From NCBI GenBank assembly GCA_030618545.1, contig JAUXDH010000007.1:1-35621 (forward strand): a DNA stretch of 35,621 nt, given 5' to 3'. The position numbers and the translations under genes are program-made. The DNA is from Chlorobiota bacterium (GTDB lineage Bacteria; Bacteroidota; Bacteroidia; Bacteroidales; F082). Below are positions 16,393 through 25,244 of this stretch, piece after piece; the first letter of the stretch is position 1, and each line of letters opens with the position of its first letter. The notes below the pieces were generated by a model that saw only the letters and a program-made list of their open reading frames with translations, was not told the DNA's origin and did not search any database.

Positions 16393-18708
16393 ATGAGAAA
16401 AGCATTTTTATTTTTATTGGCTGCCTTAATATGGCAGATTGCGCAAGGTCAATATTACGATCCCCGTATTGGGGACACCATCAGCGCTGTTCATTATTCA
16501 ATTCACCTCACAGAGATTGATACCGATGATAAGACCATACATGGTTTTACCGAAATAAAACTCACTCCTGATATCGATGGACTCAACTATATCCCTCTTG
16601 AATTACAAGACCTGACAGTAGACTCAACTTTCGTTGACGGGATTGACAGACCCTTTTCACATTCCAATGAAATTGTCAGGATTAATCCAGGTACTGCGCT
16701 CTCAATAGATGATACGCTGAATGTTAAGGTTTATTATCATGGAGAACCTTTTAATGAATCGTGGGGCGGTTTTCACTTCTCAGGAGACTATGCATTCAAC
16801 CTGGGTGTTGGATTTGTTTCCATTCCACATAACCTTGGCAAGACCTGGTTTCCGTGTGTGGATGATTTTACCGACAGGGCAACCTACGATTTTCATGTGA
16901 CTGTAGAAGATGATAAAAAAGCCATCTGCGGTGGGATGTTGCAGGATACAATTGACAATGGCGACGGAACCAAAACCTGGATATGGAACTTGCCTGAAAG
17001 GATACCGACCTACCTGGCCTCAGTAGCTACAGGAGATTATGTGCTCTATGAAGACGAATTTTATGGTGTTGAAGATACCGTTCCTATTCAGATTTACACC
17101 AGGCCTTCGGAAGCCTCCAAGGTTGCAGGTTCTTTTGTCAACCTTAAACAGATCCTTGAATGGTTTGAAGAACGATTCGGACCTTATCCCTTCGAAAGAG
17201 TAGGCTATACAGGAACAGCTATTGGAGCCATGGAACATGCTACCAATATAGCATATCCTCATTCGTCAATCAATGGCAATACATCACAGGAGTCGCTTGC
17301 CACTCATGAATTGTCCCATATGTGGTTTGGGAATAAGGTTACCTGCTCATCAGCCGAAGATATGTGGCTCAACGAAGGCTGGGCTTCCTTTTGCGAAATT
17401 TATTACCTGAATGATCTTTACAGTTATGAAGATTACCTGAGTACCATGAGGGATGTGCACTGGGAAGTCCTTCTGAGAGTCCATACCAAGGATGATGGTT
17501 ATCACGCATTAAACAACATACCCCAGGAACATACTTATGGAGCTCATGCTTACGATAAGGGAGCAACCGTCGCCAATTCTTTGCGTGCTTACCTTGGTGA
17601 TTCCCTGTTCTTTGATGCAATGACAGCCTACCTTAATCATTTTGCATACCAGTCAGTTTCTTCAGAGGATATGAGAGACATCCTTTCAGATCATACCGGA
17701 ATAGATATGACGGGATTTTTTGACTCCTGGGTACTCACACCAGGAACACCTCATTTTTCTCTTGACTCAAGTAAAGTCACAGAGGGAGACGCGTCTTACA
17801 TGGTTGATGTCTGGATGAAGTACAAACACAAAGGGGCTGATCATGTTGGCGATGACAACATTGTAGAACTCACATTTGCTGATGAACATTTCAACCTGTA
17901 TTCCGATACTGTTCATTTTTCTTCTTCCTCAACCCATTCTGTGAAATACTTCGGGTTCGAACCCAAAGCGATATTTGTTGACCTTTTTGAAAAACTCAAC
18001 GATGCCACCACTGACAGGTACCGTTATTTCACTGAACCGGAAGAGTATTCATTTCCACAAACTTACTTCAAACTTTTCATCGAACAGTTGAACGATTCCG
18101 CAATGGTTCAGGTTACCCACAACTGGGTACCTCCCGATAGTTTGAAAATGCCTGTAGAAGGGCTGACTTTATCAGATTATCATTACTGGGAGGTGAGCGG
18201 AATTATGCCGGATGAAATGGAGGCGATGGGGCGTTTTCCATACGACCGTCAAGGTTTACTGGACGGTGGCCTCATTCATTCAGACAGTGATTCAGTGATT
18301 ATTTTATACAGGGAGGGCGCCTGGGAAGAATGGCATGAGGTAGAACAAACAAGGTTCGGAACTTGGTTTTATGGCCATATTGATGTGCTTCAACTCTTAC
18401 CCGGTGAATATACCCTGGCAGTATGGGACAAATACATTGTTGGAACCGAAGACTTTCCACAGCAGGAAGATGTCAGGATATTCCCGAATCCAACAAAGGG
18501 AAGCCTGAATTTCGAATTTCAGGAAAGGGACAAATACCGGATCAAACTGTATGATGCAAAAGGCGCGTTATTGGAAGAATTTTCAATCAACTCGCGCAAA
18601 AAAACCTGGAAATGGCGTGACCAGGGTGCCTTCAGCGGGATTGTTTTTGTGCATGTGTACAGAGGCAGTGACCTGTTAACAGTGAAGAAACTCATCTTTA
18701 CCAGGTAA
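16393..18708 (+). CDS. M1-family zinc aminopeptidase with T9SS sorting domain
   Basis: 771 aa. A signal peptide (MRKAFLFLLAALIWQIAQG) is followed by the N-terminal beta saddle (~30-215) and the gluzincin catalytic domain with GAMEH (278-282) and HELSH-x18-E (305-309, E328), the intact zinc and catalytic residues. A beta domain follows, and then a T9SS type A C-terminal domain (DVRIFPNPTKGSLNFEF, ~695 to the end). The ERAP/APN C-terminal helical domain is absent, as in short secreted bacterial members. It should cleave N-terminal residues from peptides outside the cell or at the surface. The AlkD-like gene starts 8 bp after the stop, so the two are probably co-transcribed despite unrelated roles. 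Confidence 0.95.
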   Translation: MRKAFLFLLAALIWQIAQGQYYDPRIGDTISAVHYSIHLTEIDTDDKTIHGFTEIKLTPDIDGLNYIPLELQDLTVDSTFVDGIDRPFSHSNEIVRINPGTALSIDDTLNVKVYYHGEPFNESWGGFHFSGDYAFNLGVGFVSIPHNLGKTWFPCVDDFTDRATYDFHVTVEDDKKAICGGMLQDTIDNGDGTKTWIWNLPERIPTYLASVATGDYVLYEDEFYGVEDTVPIQIYTRPSEASKVAGSFVNLKQILEWFEERFGPYPFERVGYTGTAIGAMEHATNIAYPHSSINGNTSQESLATHELSHMWFGNKVTCSSAEDMWLNEGWASFCEIYYLNDLYSYEDYLSTMRDVHWEVLLRVHTKDDGYHALNNIPQEHTYGAHAYDKGATVANSLRAYLGDSLFFDAMTAYLNHFAYQSVSSEDMRDILSDHTGIDMTGFFDSWVLTPGTPHFSLDSSKVTEGDASYMVDVWMKYKHKGADHVGDDNIVELTFADEHFNLYSDTVHFSSSSTHSVKYFGFEPKAIFVDLFEKLNDATTDRYRYFTEPEEYSFPQTYFKLFIEQLNDSAMVQVTHNWVPPDSLKMPVEGLTLSDYHYWEVSGIMPDEMEAMGRFPYDRQGLLDGGLIHSDSDSVIILYREGAWEEWHEVEQTRFGTWFYGHIDVLQLLPGEYTLAVWDKYIVGTEDFPQQEDVRIFPNPTKGSLNFEFQERDKYRIKLYDAKGALLEEFSINSRKKTWKWRDQGAFSGIVFVHVYRGSDLLTVKKLIFTR

Positions 18709-18716
18709 TTCACTTC

Positions 18717-19406
18717 ATGCCAACTCCTGAATACCTTCAAGTTCTTGAAAGCCGCTTTATGGCTCATGCTGATGCTGAGATATCTTTGCAGATGAAAAAG
18801 TATATGAAAGACAGGTTCGAATTCTATGGTATAAAATCACCTTTGCGCAGCAAACTGTATCGTGAGCATAAAAAACAATTTGGACTTATCCCGACAGATA
18901 AAAAAAGTAAAATAGTGAGGTGGTGCTGGAATGCTCCCCAAAGGGAATGGCAGTATTTTGCGATGGAGTTTCTGGGTAAAGAGACAAAGAAAGCTGACCA
19001 ACAACTTATAGAATTGTATGAGTTCATGATTGTCAATAAAAGTTGGTGGGATAGCGTCGATTACATAGCAGTCAATCTTGTCGGTCCTTTTCTTCAAAAG
19101 TTCCCTGAGAGAATTTCGGGCTTAACGGAAAAATGGATGGACTCGGGAAATATGTGGTTGCAGCGAACGTGTATCCTGTTCCAGTTGAAATATAAAAGTA
19201 ATACCGACACTGAATTGCTTGAAAGATTTATCATCCGGCTTATGGATTCAAAAGAGTTTTTTATTAGAAAAGCCATCGGCTGGGCTTTACGTGAATACTC
19301 AAAAACCAATCCTGAATACGTAAAAGAATTTGTCTTAACTCACCAACTCTCAGGGCTCAGCCATCGTGAAGCGCTTAAATGGATGGAAAACAAAGGAATG
19401 ATTTAA
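18717..19406 (+). CDS. AlkD-like DNA alkylation repair glycosylase (HEAT-repeat)
   Basis: 229 aa, the usual length for the ALK (AlkC/AlkD) superfamily. It is all-helical with HEAT-like repeats. Candidate active-site positions are kept: the aromatic/acid cluster KSWWDSVDYIA (~104-114, Trp and Asp equivalents of the AlkD catalytic pair), WLQRTCILFQL (~145-155, Arg facing the DNA backbone) and IRKAIGWALREYSK (~185-198, Trp). AlkD members excise positively charged N3/N7-alkylpurines without base flipping. The gene starts 8 bp after the aminopeptidase stop and has no visible promoter of its own. There is no ada or alkA neighbour, so no adaptive-response context. Confidence 0.9.
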   Translation: MPTPEYLQVLESRFMAHADAEISLQMKKYMKDRFEFYGIKSPLRSKLYREHKKQFGLIPTDKKSKIVRWCWNAPQREWQYFAMEFLGKETKKADQQLIELYEFMIVNKSWWDSVDYIAVNLVGPFLQKFPERISGLTEKWMDSGNMWLQRTCILFQLKYKSNTDTELLERFIIRLMDSKEFFIRKAIGWALREYSKTNPEYVKEFVLTHQLSGLSHREALKWMENKGMI

Positions 19407-19463
19407 ATCGTCCGCTTACATTTCAACCTTATTAATTCATACAATATTTCCTGTCTATTCCGT

Positions 19464-19471
19464 TATATTTG
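19464..19471 (+). promoter_or_regulatory. -7 element TATATTTG close to the serine hydrolase ATG
   Basis: TATATTTG ends 9 bp before the ATG at 19481. With the usual start about 5-7 nt past this box, the mRNA would have almost no leader. This fits the lack of a Shine-Dalgarno. No clear -33 box. Confidence 0.5.
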
Positions 19472-19480
19472 CGGCCTTTT

Positions 19481-20701
19481 ATGCTGAGCAACCTGATTAC
19501 ATATTTGTCACAATTATACATTCTCATTGGATTTTCTATCCTTATGCTTTTTACTTCGTGCACCGAGACACCTGAAAAGGTGAATGAAGTTGAAGTGATC
19601 CCGGAAGTTGATAAGGGTTTATTCATTAACCTGGATAGCATTATTATCAAGGAGAAATCTGAAGATCTTGACAGATTATTTTCTCGTCTGCAAAAAAGAA
19701 CCGGATTCAACGGTACAGTGTTATATGGTGAGAAAGGAAGAGTCATCTTTAAAAAGGCATACGGTTTCAGGAATGTGCGATATAAAAAGGATAGCCTTCA
19801 ACTGGATGATGCTTTTCAACTGGCATCAGTGTCGAAGATGTTCACAGCCATGGCCATCATGATCCTGAAAAACGAAGGCGAACTGAATTACGATGAAGAT
19901 ATCAGAACCTACCTGCCTGAGTTCCCCTATGAGGATGTGACTTGCCGATGGCTGATGACCCATCGCGCAGGATTGCCCAGGTACATGAGTCTGGCCCACG
20001 ATAAGTGGAAAAACAAAGAGCTTCCGTTGGATAACGACAATATGCTTGAGTTATTCGTAGAATATCATCCGGATAAATACTTCACTCCTGACAGGGGATT
20101 TCATTACTGTAACTCCAACTATGCAGTGTTGGTAAATGTTGTAGAAGCAGTTAGCGGAGAACACTTCGAGGATTTTATGGAAGAAAAGATATTTAATCCT
20201 CTCGGAATGAACAATAGTTTTGTTTACAATATGCGTGGTGATAGCGCGGTATCCCTCTTTGTAGAAAAAGGTGTTCCGGGCTTCCGGCATAGAGGATGGC
20301 GATGGAGGGAAATGGAAAACTATTACCTGAATGGCGTGATGGGAGACAAAGGAATCTATACTTCGGTAGAAGATCTTTATAAATTCGACCGGTCGCTGGA
20401 TCAGTTTACCCTCCTTCCCGATAGCATATTGAGGGAAGCCTTTAAACCCGGAAGTAAGAAATACTGGAAACGCAAGAACAATTATGGTTTTGGATGGAGG
20501 TTACGCGACGGAATGGACAGTACCGCATACCACTTCGGTTGGTGGAAAGGATTTCGCACTTTTTACATTCGCGACATGGAACATGAGAAAACATTGATTG
20601 TTTTATCCAATAAGGACAAGGGTCCCGGCTCAGATAATTTCTGGAATATCATCAAATCCGACACATTGCCGATTGGTCCGTATACCGAAGTGATGAATTA
20701 G
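19481..20701 (+). CDS. Serine hydrolase lipoprotein, class C beta-lactamase/DD-peptidase fold
   Basis: 406 aa from the ATG at 19481; the track start is an upstream TTG. The N-terminus is a lipoprotein signal (ILIGFSILMLFTSC), so it should be anchored in the envelope. Active-site motifs are present in order: S-x-x-K as SVSK (S116, K119) in FQLASVSKMFTAMA, Y-x-N as YCN (Y209) and H-x-G as HFG (H351). Together these mark the beta-lactamase class C / PBP4* / esterase group. The fold acts on D-Ala peptides, amides or esters, and sequence alone does not say which. The replacement of the common YSN by YCN is mild. It stands alone between the AlkD-like gene and a convergent response regulator gene. 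Confidence 0.92.
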   Translation: MLSNLITYLSQLYILIGFSILMLFTSCTETPEKVNEVEVIPEVDKGLFINLDSIIIKEKSEDLDRLFSRLQKRTGFNGTVLYGEKGRVIFKKAYGFRNVRYKKDSLQLDDAFQLASVSKMFTAMAIMILKNEGELNYDEDIRTYLPEFPYEDVTCRWLMTHRAGLPRYMSLAHDKWKNKELPLDNDNMLELFVEYHPDKYFTPDRGFHYCNSNYAVLVNVVEAVSGEHFEDFMEEKIFNPLGMNNSFVYNMRGDSAVSLFVEKGVPGFRHRGWRWREMENYYLNGVMGDKGIYTSVEDLYKFDRSLDQFTLLPDSILREAFKPGSKKYWKRKNNYGFGWRLRDGMDSTAYHFGWWKGFRTFYIRDMEHEKTLIVLSNKDKGPGSDNFWNIIKSDTLPIGPYTEVMN

Positions 20702-20862
20702 ATTTTAATATCAGTGTAAATGAGCTAAAGACACTTCAATCAAATTCGCCAAATGAACCCTGTTACTGGTATTGGGACACCCATAGTTAAGTTAAAGCCC
20801 TTAAATGTCAATGGTAAAATGGTCTCTTTTATTCTCGTGATGAAAACCAGAGTGATTACAAA

Positions 20863-21558
20863 CTATGGCGAAACCAGTTTAAACCCAACTCCATGCACAT
20901 TCATCAATTCTACATCAGGATCTTCTTTTAAATACTTCCTGAGTTTGGTGATGTACACATCCATCGAACGGGCATTGAAATAGCTGTCATCGTACCAGAT
21001 TTTATTCAAGGCGGCAGACCGGTCCAATACATTGTTCATGTTCTGGCAAAGCAGCCTCAGCAGGTCGGCTTCTTTTGAGGTGAGCTTTTGCTGGCTGTTG
21101 TCTGTTGTAAGCATCTGCCTGTTGTAATCGAAAACATATTTGCCAAACTTGAAAACATTATCGCTGGGTTTGTTCTTTTTACCTTCCTCGACCCTCCTCC
21201 TGATAGCCCTTATCCGCAACAATAATTCCTCCATACTGAATGGTTTGGTCAGGTAATCATCAGCGCCCAGTTCAAGACCCTGAATCCGATCCTCCTGCAT
21301 GGATTTAGCAGTGAGAAACAAAAACGGGACATGTGCATCCAGCTTCCTGACCTCTTTGGCCAACGTAAATCCATCCATTACAGGCATCATGATATCGAAG
21401 ATACAAAAGTCAAATTCATTTCTCTTGAAAGTCTCGAGGGCTTCTTTACCATCGATGCACAAAGTCGCGTTAAAACCTTTGGCTTCCAGGTATGCTTTTA
21501 ACACATTACCCAGGTTCTTGTCGTCTTCAGCAAGAAGTATTTTAGTTTTTGTCTGCAT
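20863..21558 (-). CDS. OmpR-family response regulator
   Basis: 231 aa. The receiver domain (~5-120) has the acidic pair ED/D12-D13, phospho-acceptor D55 in FDIMMPVMDGF, T in FLTAKSM and K in YLTKPFS. The winged-helix DNA-binding domain (~135-230) has LTSKEADLLRLL and the recognition helix region RSMDVYITKLRKYL. The histidine kinase gene ends 9 bp upstream, so they form one operon and a cognate pair. Overall likeness to Bacteroides RprY is noted but not tested. OmpR-type dimers bind direct repeats about 10-11 bp apart, and such an array occurs upstream of this operon (23032-23066). Confidence 0.95.
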   Translation of the reverse strand: MQTKTKILLAEDDKNLGNVLKAYLEAKGFNATLCIDGKEALETFKRNEFDFCIFDIMMPVMDGFTLAKEVRKLDAHVPFLFLTAKSMQEDRIQGLELGADDYLTKPFSMEELLLRIRAIRRRVEEGKKNKPSDNVFKFGKYVFDYNRQMLTTDNSQQKLTSKEADLLRLLCQNMNNVLDRSAALNKIWYDDSYFNARSMDVYITKLRKYLKEDPDVELMNVHGVGFKLVSP

Positions 21559-21567
21559 ATTCAGTAT

Positions 21568-22992
21568 TTAATTATTTGGCAAATCAATTGTAAATGTTGA
21601 TCCTTTTCCAGGTTCCGAATCCACAGAAACCATACCGTTATGAAGTTCTGTAGTGGCCTTCACATAATTCAGACCCAGTCCGAATCCTTTGAAGTCGTGT
21701 ACATTTCCGGTAGGGACCCTGTACAGTTTATCAAATATTTTTTTCTGCGATGATTTACCGATTCCAATTCCGTTGTCTTTAACCCTGATGAGCAATGATC
21801 CCTCATTATTTATTGTGTTAATCACCACATGAGGTCTGTTCAGGTTGTATTTAAGAGCGTTATCGATCAGGTTGATCATGATGTTTGTGAGATGAATACG
21901 GTCGCCAAGCAGTATGGACCTGGCAGCTTTCAGTTCAAGATCGATTTTTCCGCCTTTTTCTTCGGCGGCAATGTTCTTACTATTGGCTGCCTGCCGGATG
22001 ATCTCATGCATATCAACCTCACTGGTTTTGAGTTTTAATGTCCCTTTTTCCAGAACCGCGGTTTGCAGTATTTGCTCAGCCATCGTACCAAGGCGTGCAT
22101 TTTCCTCGTTTATTACTCCTACATAATTGTCGAACATAACATCAGATTCTTTGATGTCACTATCTTTCAATGCTTCACAGGCAAGAGCAATTGTTGATAT
22201 CGGGGTTTTGAATTCATGGGTCATGTTATTGATGAAATCGTTTTTCATTTCTGAAAGACGTTTCTGACGGTAAATAATAATGATGCTGAATGAGAAACTG
22301 AAAATGATGACCAGGAAAAGAAAAACGGAAACAAACAACAGTTTCCAAAGCTGTCGGACTATGAAGCTCTGTTCATTTGGAAAATATATAAGGAGCTTAT
22401 TTGGGTAGGCGTACAGACTGCCCAGCGGGGCAAGGTTGAAAAAGTAACCTTCTTCAAGCAATTCATTAGGATACTGTCCGGATTTCTGAACGATCATAGA
22501 ATTGGTTGCCGGACTGAAAATACCAAATTCATAAGCGGTGCGGATGTTTTTATCCCTTAGTTCGCGGGCGATGAGCGAATCTATTATCTTTTTGTTTGAA
22601 AAAATAAAACTAACCGATTCCTGATCGTAATAATTAAAAGTAAGCTGTTGTAATGTTTTGCTGGCAAGATTGGTGTTTCGGATAAAATGGTCGAAGTCGG
22701 AAGGGCTTTGGAGGTTTTCTATATTCATAAGCATAACCTCATTAATGGAGTCGAATGTCTCATAAATTGACTGGTTATGACTGTAAGCTTTTTTCTGTTT
22801 AATCACCCTTTCATGCAGCCTCATCCGGTCAAGTTCATACACCACCCGCAACATAGCCTGGTTTACGTCCCTGAAAAAAACAGCCTGTTTAACCTTCACG
22901 GCATCCCTTATCCAGTAAACCTGGATAATCATCAAACCAATGGTTGCTGAAGTGACAAGTGCAATAATAAGACCGGTTGTCCACTTATTCAT
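21568..22992 (-). CDS. Membrane sensor histidine kinase, partner of the OmpR regulator
   Basis: 474 aa from the ATG at 22992; the track start adds seven codons from a TTG. It has TM1 (~5-25, TGLIIALVTSATIGLMIIQV), a ~185-residue periplasmic sensor of no recognised family, TM2 (~213-238, VSVFLFLVIIFSFSF), an H-box NNMTHEFKTPIS with H259, and HATPase_c with the N box (NLIDNALKYN), G1 (VKDNGIGIG), F (FDKLYRV) and G2 (GFGLGLNY). All catalytic boxes are intact. Layout and motifs resemble the RprX type of Bacteroides. A -7 element TATTTTTG sits only 5 bp before the ATG (22997-23004), so the message may be leaderless. Confidence 0.95.
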   Translation of the reverse strand: MNKWTTGLIIALVTSATIGLMIIQVYWIRDAVKVKQAVFFRDVNQAMLRVVYELDRMRLHERVIKQKKAYSHNQSIYETFDSINEVMLMNIENLQSPSDFDHFIRNTNLASKTLQQLTFNYYDQESVSFIFSNKKIIDSLIARELRDKNIRTAYEFGIFSPATNSMIVQKSGQYPNELLEEGYFFNLAPLGSLYAYPNKLLIYFPNEQSFIVRQLWKLLFVSVFLFLVIIFSFSFSIIIIYRQKRLSEMKNDFINNMTHEFKTPISTIALACEALKDSDIKESDVMFDNYVGVINEENARLGTMAEQILQTAVLEKGTLKLKTSEVDMHEIIRQAANSKNIAAEEKGGKIDLELKAARSILLGDRIHLTNIMINLIDNALKYNLNRPHVVINTINNEGSLLIRVKDNGIGIGKSSQKKIFDKLYRVPTGNVHDFKGFGLGLNYVKATTELHNGMVSVDSEPGKGSTFTIDLPNN

Positions 22993-23031
22993 GAAACAAA
23001 AATATGCTATCAACTCATTGATAAACAGCTT

Positions 23032-23066
23032 TTAACTTTTATTAACACTTGTTAATCTTGGTTAAC
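23032..23066. promoter_or_regulatory. Four-box TTAAC array at exact 10-bp spacing (OmpR-type operator)
   Basis: TTAAC (23032), TTAAC (23042), TTAAT (23052) and TTAAC (23062) lie on one helical face with a 10-bp period. Direct repeats of this period are the standard target of OmpR/PhoB-family dimers. The array is 27 bp from the kinase gene -7 box (22997-23004) and 22 bp from the divergent -7 box at 23089, placing it at activator distance from both. Confidence 0.7.
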
Positions 23067-23088
23067 ATTTTATTATTTGTACAACATA

Positions 23089-23096
23089 TACTTTTG
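23089..23096 (+). promoter_or_regulatory. -7 element TACTTTTG of the candidate small RNA
   Basis: TACTTTTG fits TAnnTTTG. No TTTG/TTG box lies 17-23 bp upstream (the nearest are at 9 and 28 bp), so this promoter would need an activator. The TTAAC array ends 22 bp upstream. Confidence 0.5.
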
Positions 23097-23101
23097 TATC
23101 T

Positions 23102-23219
23102 GAATTTATAAGTAAAGAAAAAAGCCGGTTTGTAACTGTAATTTCCGGCCTAAAATTCTGCTTAATTTCATAATTGTTGGTTTTTGGTTAGCGGCCCCTC
23201 CCGGGGCCGCGTTTTTTTT
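23102..23219 (+). ncRNA. Candidate small RNA between histidine kinase gene and dnaG
   Basis: About 118 nt lie between a -7 element (23089-23096) and a strong intrinsic terminator (23191-23219). No protein gene on the plus strand ends here; the nearest upstream one stops at 20701. The segment contains no ATG and has stops in all frames. A 5-bp hairpin, GCCGG...CCGGC, precedes an unstructured U-rich stretch (TAATTGTTGGTTTTTGG), a plausible target-pairing region. dnaG has its own promoter downstream of the terminator, so an attenuator role is less likely. Start and function are inferred. Confidence 0.5.
23191..23219 (+). terminator. Rho-independent terminator with no upstream protein gene
   Basis: GCGGCCCC-TCCC-GGGGCCGC (8-bp perfect stem, 4-nt loop) is followed by G and eight T residues. 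The reverse strand lacks a T-tract, so it works only rightward. Confidence 0.92.
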
Positions 23220-23235
23220 GTGGAAAAGTTACCGA

Positions 23236-23264
23236 TTGGATACCACTGTTTTAGTTTAACTTTG
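23236..23264 (+). promoter_or_regulatory. dnaG promoter (TTG-N18-TAACTTTG)
   Basis: TTG (23236-23238) and TAACTTTG (23257-23264), 18 bp apart, form a Bacteroidota-type promoter. It begins 17 bp past the preceding terminator and 19 bp separate its end from the dnaG ATG. Confidence 0.7.
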
Positions 23265-23282
23265 TAAGCCATTTTTTAAAGT

Positions 23283-25220
23283 ATGATCAAGCCCGGAACC
23301 ATACAGCAAATCATAGAAACATCCCGTATTGAGGAAGTTGTAGGAGACTTTGTTACCTTGAAAAAGCGAGGGGCAAATTACCTGGGGTTGTGCCCTTTCC
23401 ATAATGAAAAGACACCATCATTTTCTGTTTCTCCAAGCAAGGGGATATACAAATGTTTTGGTTGTGGAAAAGCAGGTAACGCTATTGGCTTTATCATGGA
23501 ACATGAGCATTACTCCTATCCTGAAGCCTTAAAGTTAATAGCAAAGAAATATGGCATCGAGATTGAAGAAGAGGAGATGACTCCTGAATTGCAGCAGGAA
23601 CTGGATGAAAGGGAAAGCATGTTTGCTGCAAACAGTTTCGTATCAAAATATTTCAGCAAAAACCTTATTCATACCGAAGAAGGAAAATCAATTGGCCTTT
23701 CCTACCTTAAGGAAAGGGATTTCCTGGAATCGACTATCGAGAAGTTTCAGCTTGGTTATGCTATCGACAAATGGGAGGATTATTCCAGGCACGCACTCAG
23801 CAACGGATACAAGAAAGAAGTGCTGATTAGTACCGGCATGAGCATCGCTAAAGACACCAGGCTTATTGACAGGTTCAGGGGGAGGGTGATCTTCCCTATC
23901 CACAACCTTACCGGTAAGGTGATCGGTTTTGGCGGAAGGATACTGTCGTCAGAAAAATCCACCGCCAAATACATTAACTCCCCCGAGTCGGACATCTATA
24001 ATAAAAGCAAGACTCTGTATGGGATCTACTTTTCACGCGGCAGTATCGTGAAAAGCGACAATTGCTTCCTGGTAGAAGGATACACTGATGTGATCTCACT
24101 CCACCAGGCAGGGATTGAAAATGTGGTGGCCTCATCCGGAACTTCTTTAACGGTGGATCAGATCAAACTCATAAAAAGATTCACCCAAAACATCACTATA
24201 CTATTTGACGGTGACCCCGCCGGGTTGAAAGCCGCATTTCGTGGAATTGATCTTATTCTGGAAGAGGGCATGAATGTGAAAATCGTACTTTTCCCTGATG
24301 GCGAAGACCCCGATTCTTATGTCCGAAGCCATCGTTCGAGTGAGGTGGAATCGTTTATCACCAATAAAGCAGTTGATTTCATCAAATTCAAAACAAACCT
24401 TTTGCTGGATGAAACAGTGGGTGATCCTGCCGGGAAGGCAAAGCTGATCAAGGATATTGTGGAGACCATCTCATATATCCCGGATGGCATCAACAGGACA
24501 GTTTACATCAAGGAGTGCAGTGTAATGCTGGATGTGCCTGAACAGACGCTGATGAATGAGCTGAATAAAAGATTGCGTCAGCGATTCCGCAGAAGGACAC
24601 AGACTCCCGAAGCCATTATTCCTGAACCGGAGACAAAAAGAGAGATTTCGGATCAGTTAAAAATCGACCCACTTGATATAGCTGCACATGAAGAACACCT
24701 TATTCGGGTGCTGCTGTTGTATGGCAACCTGACAATCAAACTCAAAGATCCCAATGGAGAAATTGATTGGGAAGGGCCGGTTTCAGAATATATAATCAAT
24801 GACCTGGAGCATGAGCAGATCACCTTTGAAAATGACATTTTCAACGAGATCCTGGCCGAATATATAGCAGCGAAAGAAAAAGGCCTTGAAGTGGATGAGC
24901 TATACTTTATCAATCATACAAGGACAAGCCTGGCTACAACTACCATCGAACTCATTGCCAGTCAGCACAACCTCAGTGAGAACTGGAAGAGCAACAAAAT
25001 ATATGTAAAAACAGAGCAGGATCAATTGAGCAACCTCACTATTGCTTCAGTGTTATCCCTGAAATCCAGGCTTATTGGAAAACAATTAAAGCACTTGGTA
25101 GAGGATATGAAAGTGACCGAGGATGACGGACAGATATTCATCTTGCAACAGCAGTTTTTCGAGTTGAAAAGTATCGCCAACGAAATCGACGACGTACTCA
25201 GTCGGACTTTTAATTATTAG
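23283..25220 (+). CDS. dnaG: DNA primase DnaG
   Basis: 645 aa. An N-terminal CHC2 zinc finger (C37, H40, C58, C61: LCPFHNEKTPSF ... YKCFGCGKAG) is followed by the RNA-polymerase fold with FRGRVIFPIHN and GFGGRIL, and the Toprim core (LVEGYTDVISLHQAGIENVV, SSGTSLT, ILFDGDPAG). A C-terminal helicase-binding region (~450-645) has the variable sequence normal for the family. It makes RNA primers on the lagging strand with the replicative helicase. It has its own promoter and is not in the rpsU-dnaG-rpoD arrangement known from enterobacteria. Length and motifs are complete. Confidence 0.97.
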   Translation: MIKPGTIQQIIETSRIEEVVGDFVTLKKRGANYLGLCPFHNEKTPSFSVSPSKGIYKCFGCGKAGNAIGFIMEHEHYSYPEALKLIAKKYGIEIEEEEMTPELQQELDERESMFAANSFVSKYFSKNLIHTEEGKSIGLSYLKERDFLESTIEKFQLGYAIDKWEDYSRHALSNGYKKEVLISTGMSIAKDTRLIDRFRGRVIFPIHNLTGKVIGFGGRILSSEKSTAKYINSPESDIYNKSKTLYGIYFSRGSIVKSDNCFLVEGYTDVISLHQAGIENVVASSGTSLTVDQIKLIKRFTQNITILFDGDPAGLKAAFRGIDLILEEGMNVKIVLFPDGEDPDSYVRSHRSSEVESFITNKAVDFIKFKTNLLLDETVGDPAGKAKLIKDIVETISYIPDGINRTVYIKECSVMLDVPEQTLMNELNKRLRQRFRRRTQTPEAIIPEPETKREISDQLKIDPLDIAAHEEHLIRVLLLYGNLTIKLKDPNGEIDWEGPVSEYIINDLEHEQITFENDIFNEILAEYIAAKEKGLEVDELYFINHTRTSLATTTIELIASQHNLSENWKSNKIYVKTEQDQLSNLTIASVLSLKSRLIGKQLKHLVEDMKVTEDDGQIFILQQQFFELKSIANEIDDVLSRTFNY

Positions 25221-25244
25221 TTATTTCAGGTAGGACAAACCTAT

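Noticed and set aside
17947-17965. GGGTTCGAACCC, resembling a tRNA T-arm
   Set aside because: It lies in frame within the M1 aminopeptidase gene, with no acceptor, D or anticodon arms nearby.
20753-20983. 76-aa plus-strand ORF after the serine hydrolase gene
   Set aside because: It overlaps the 3' end of the response regulator gene on the other strand and has no family likeness; the 161-bp gap shows nothing I can support.
23102-23219. Transcription attenuator in the dnaG leader
   Set aside because: Possible, but a better dnaG promoter (TTG-N18-TAACTTTG) lies downstream of the terminator and no leader peptide is present; a separate small RNA is the simpler reading.
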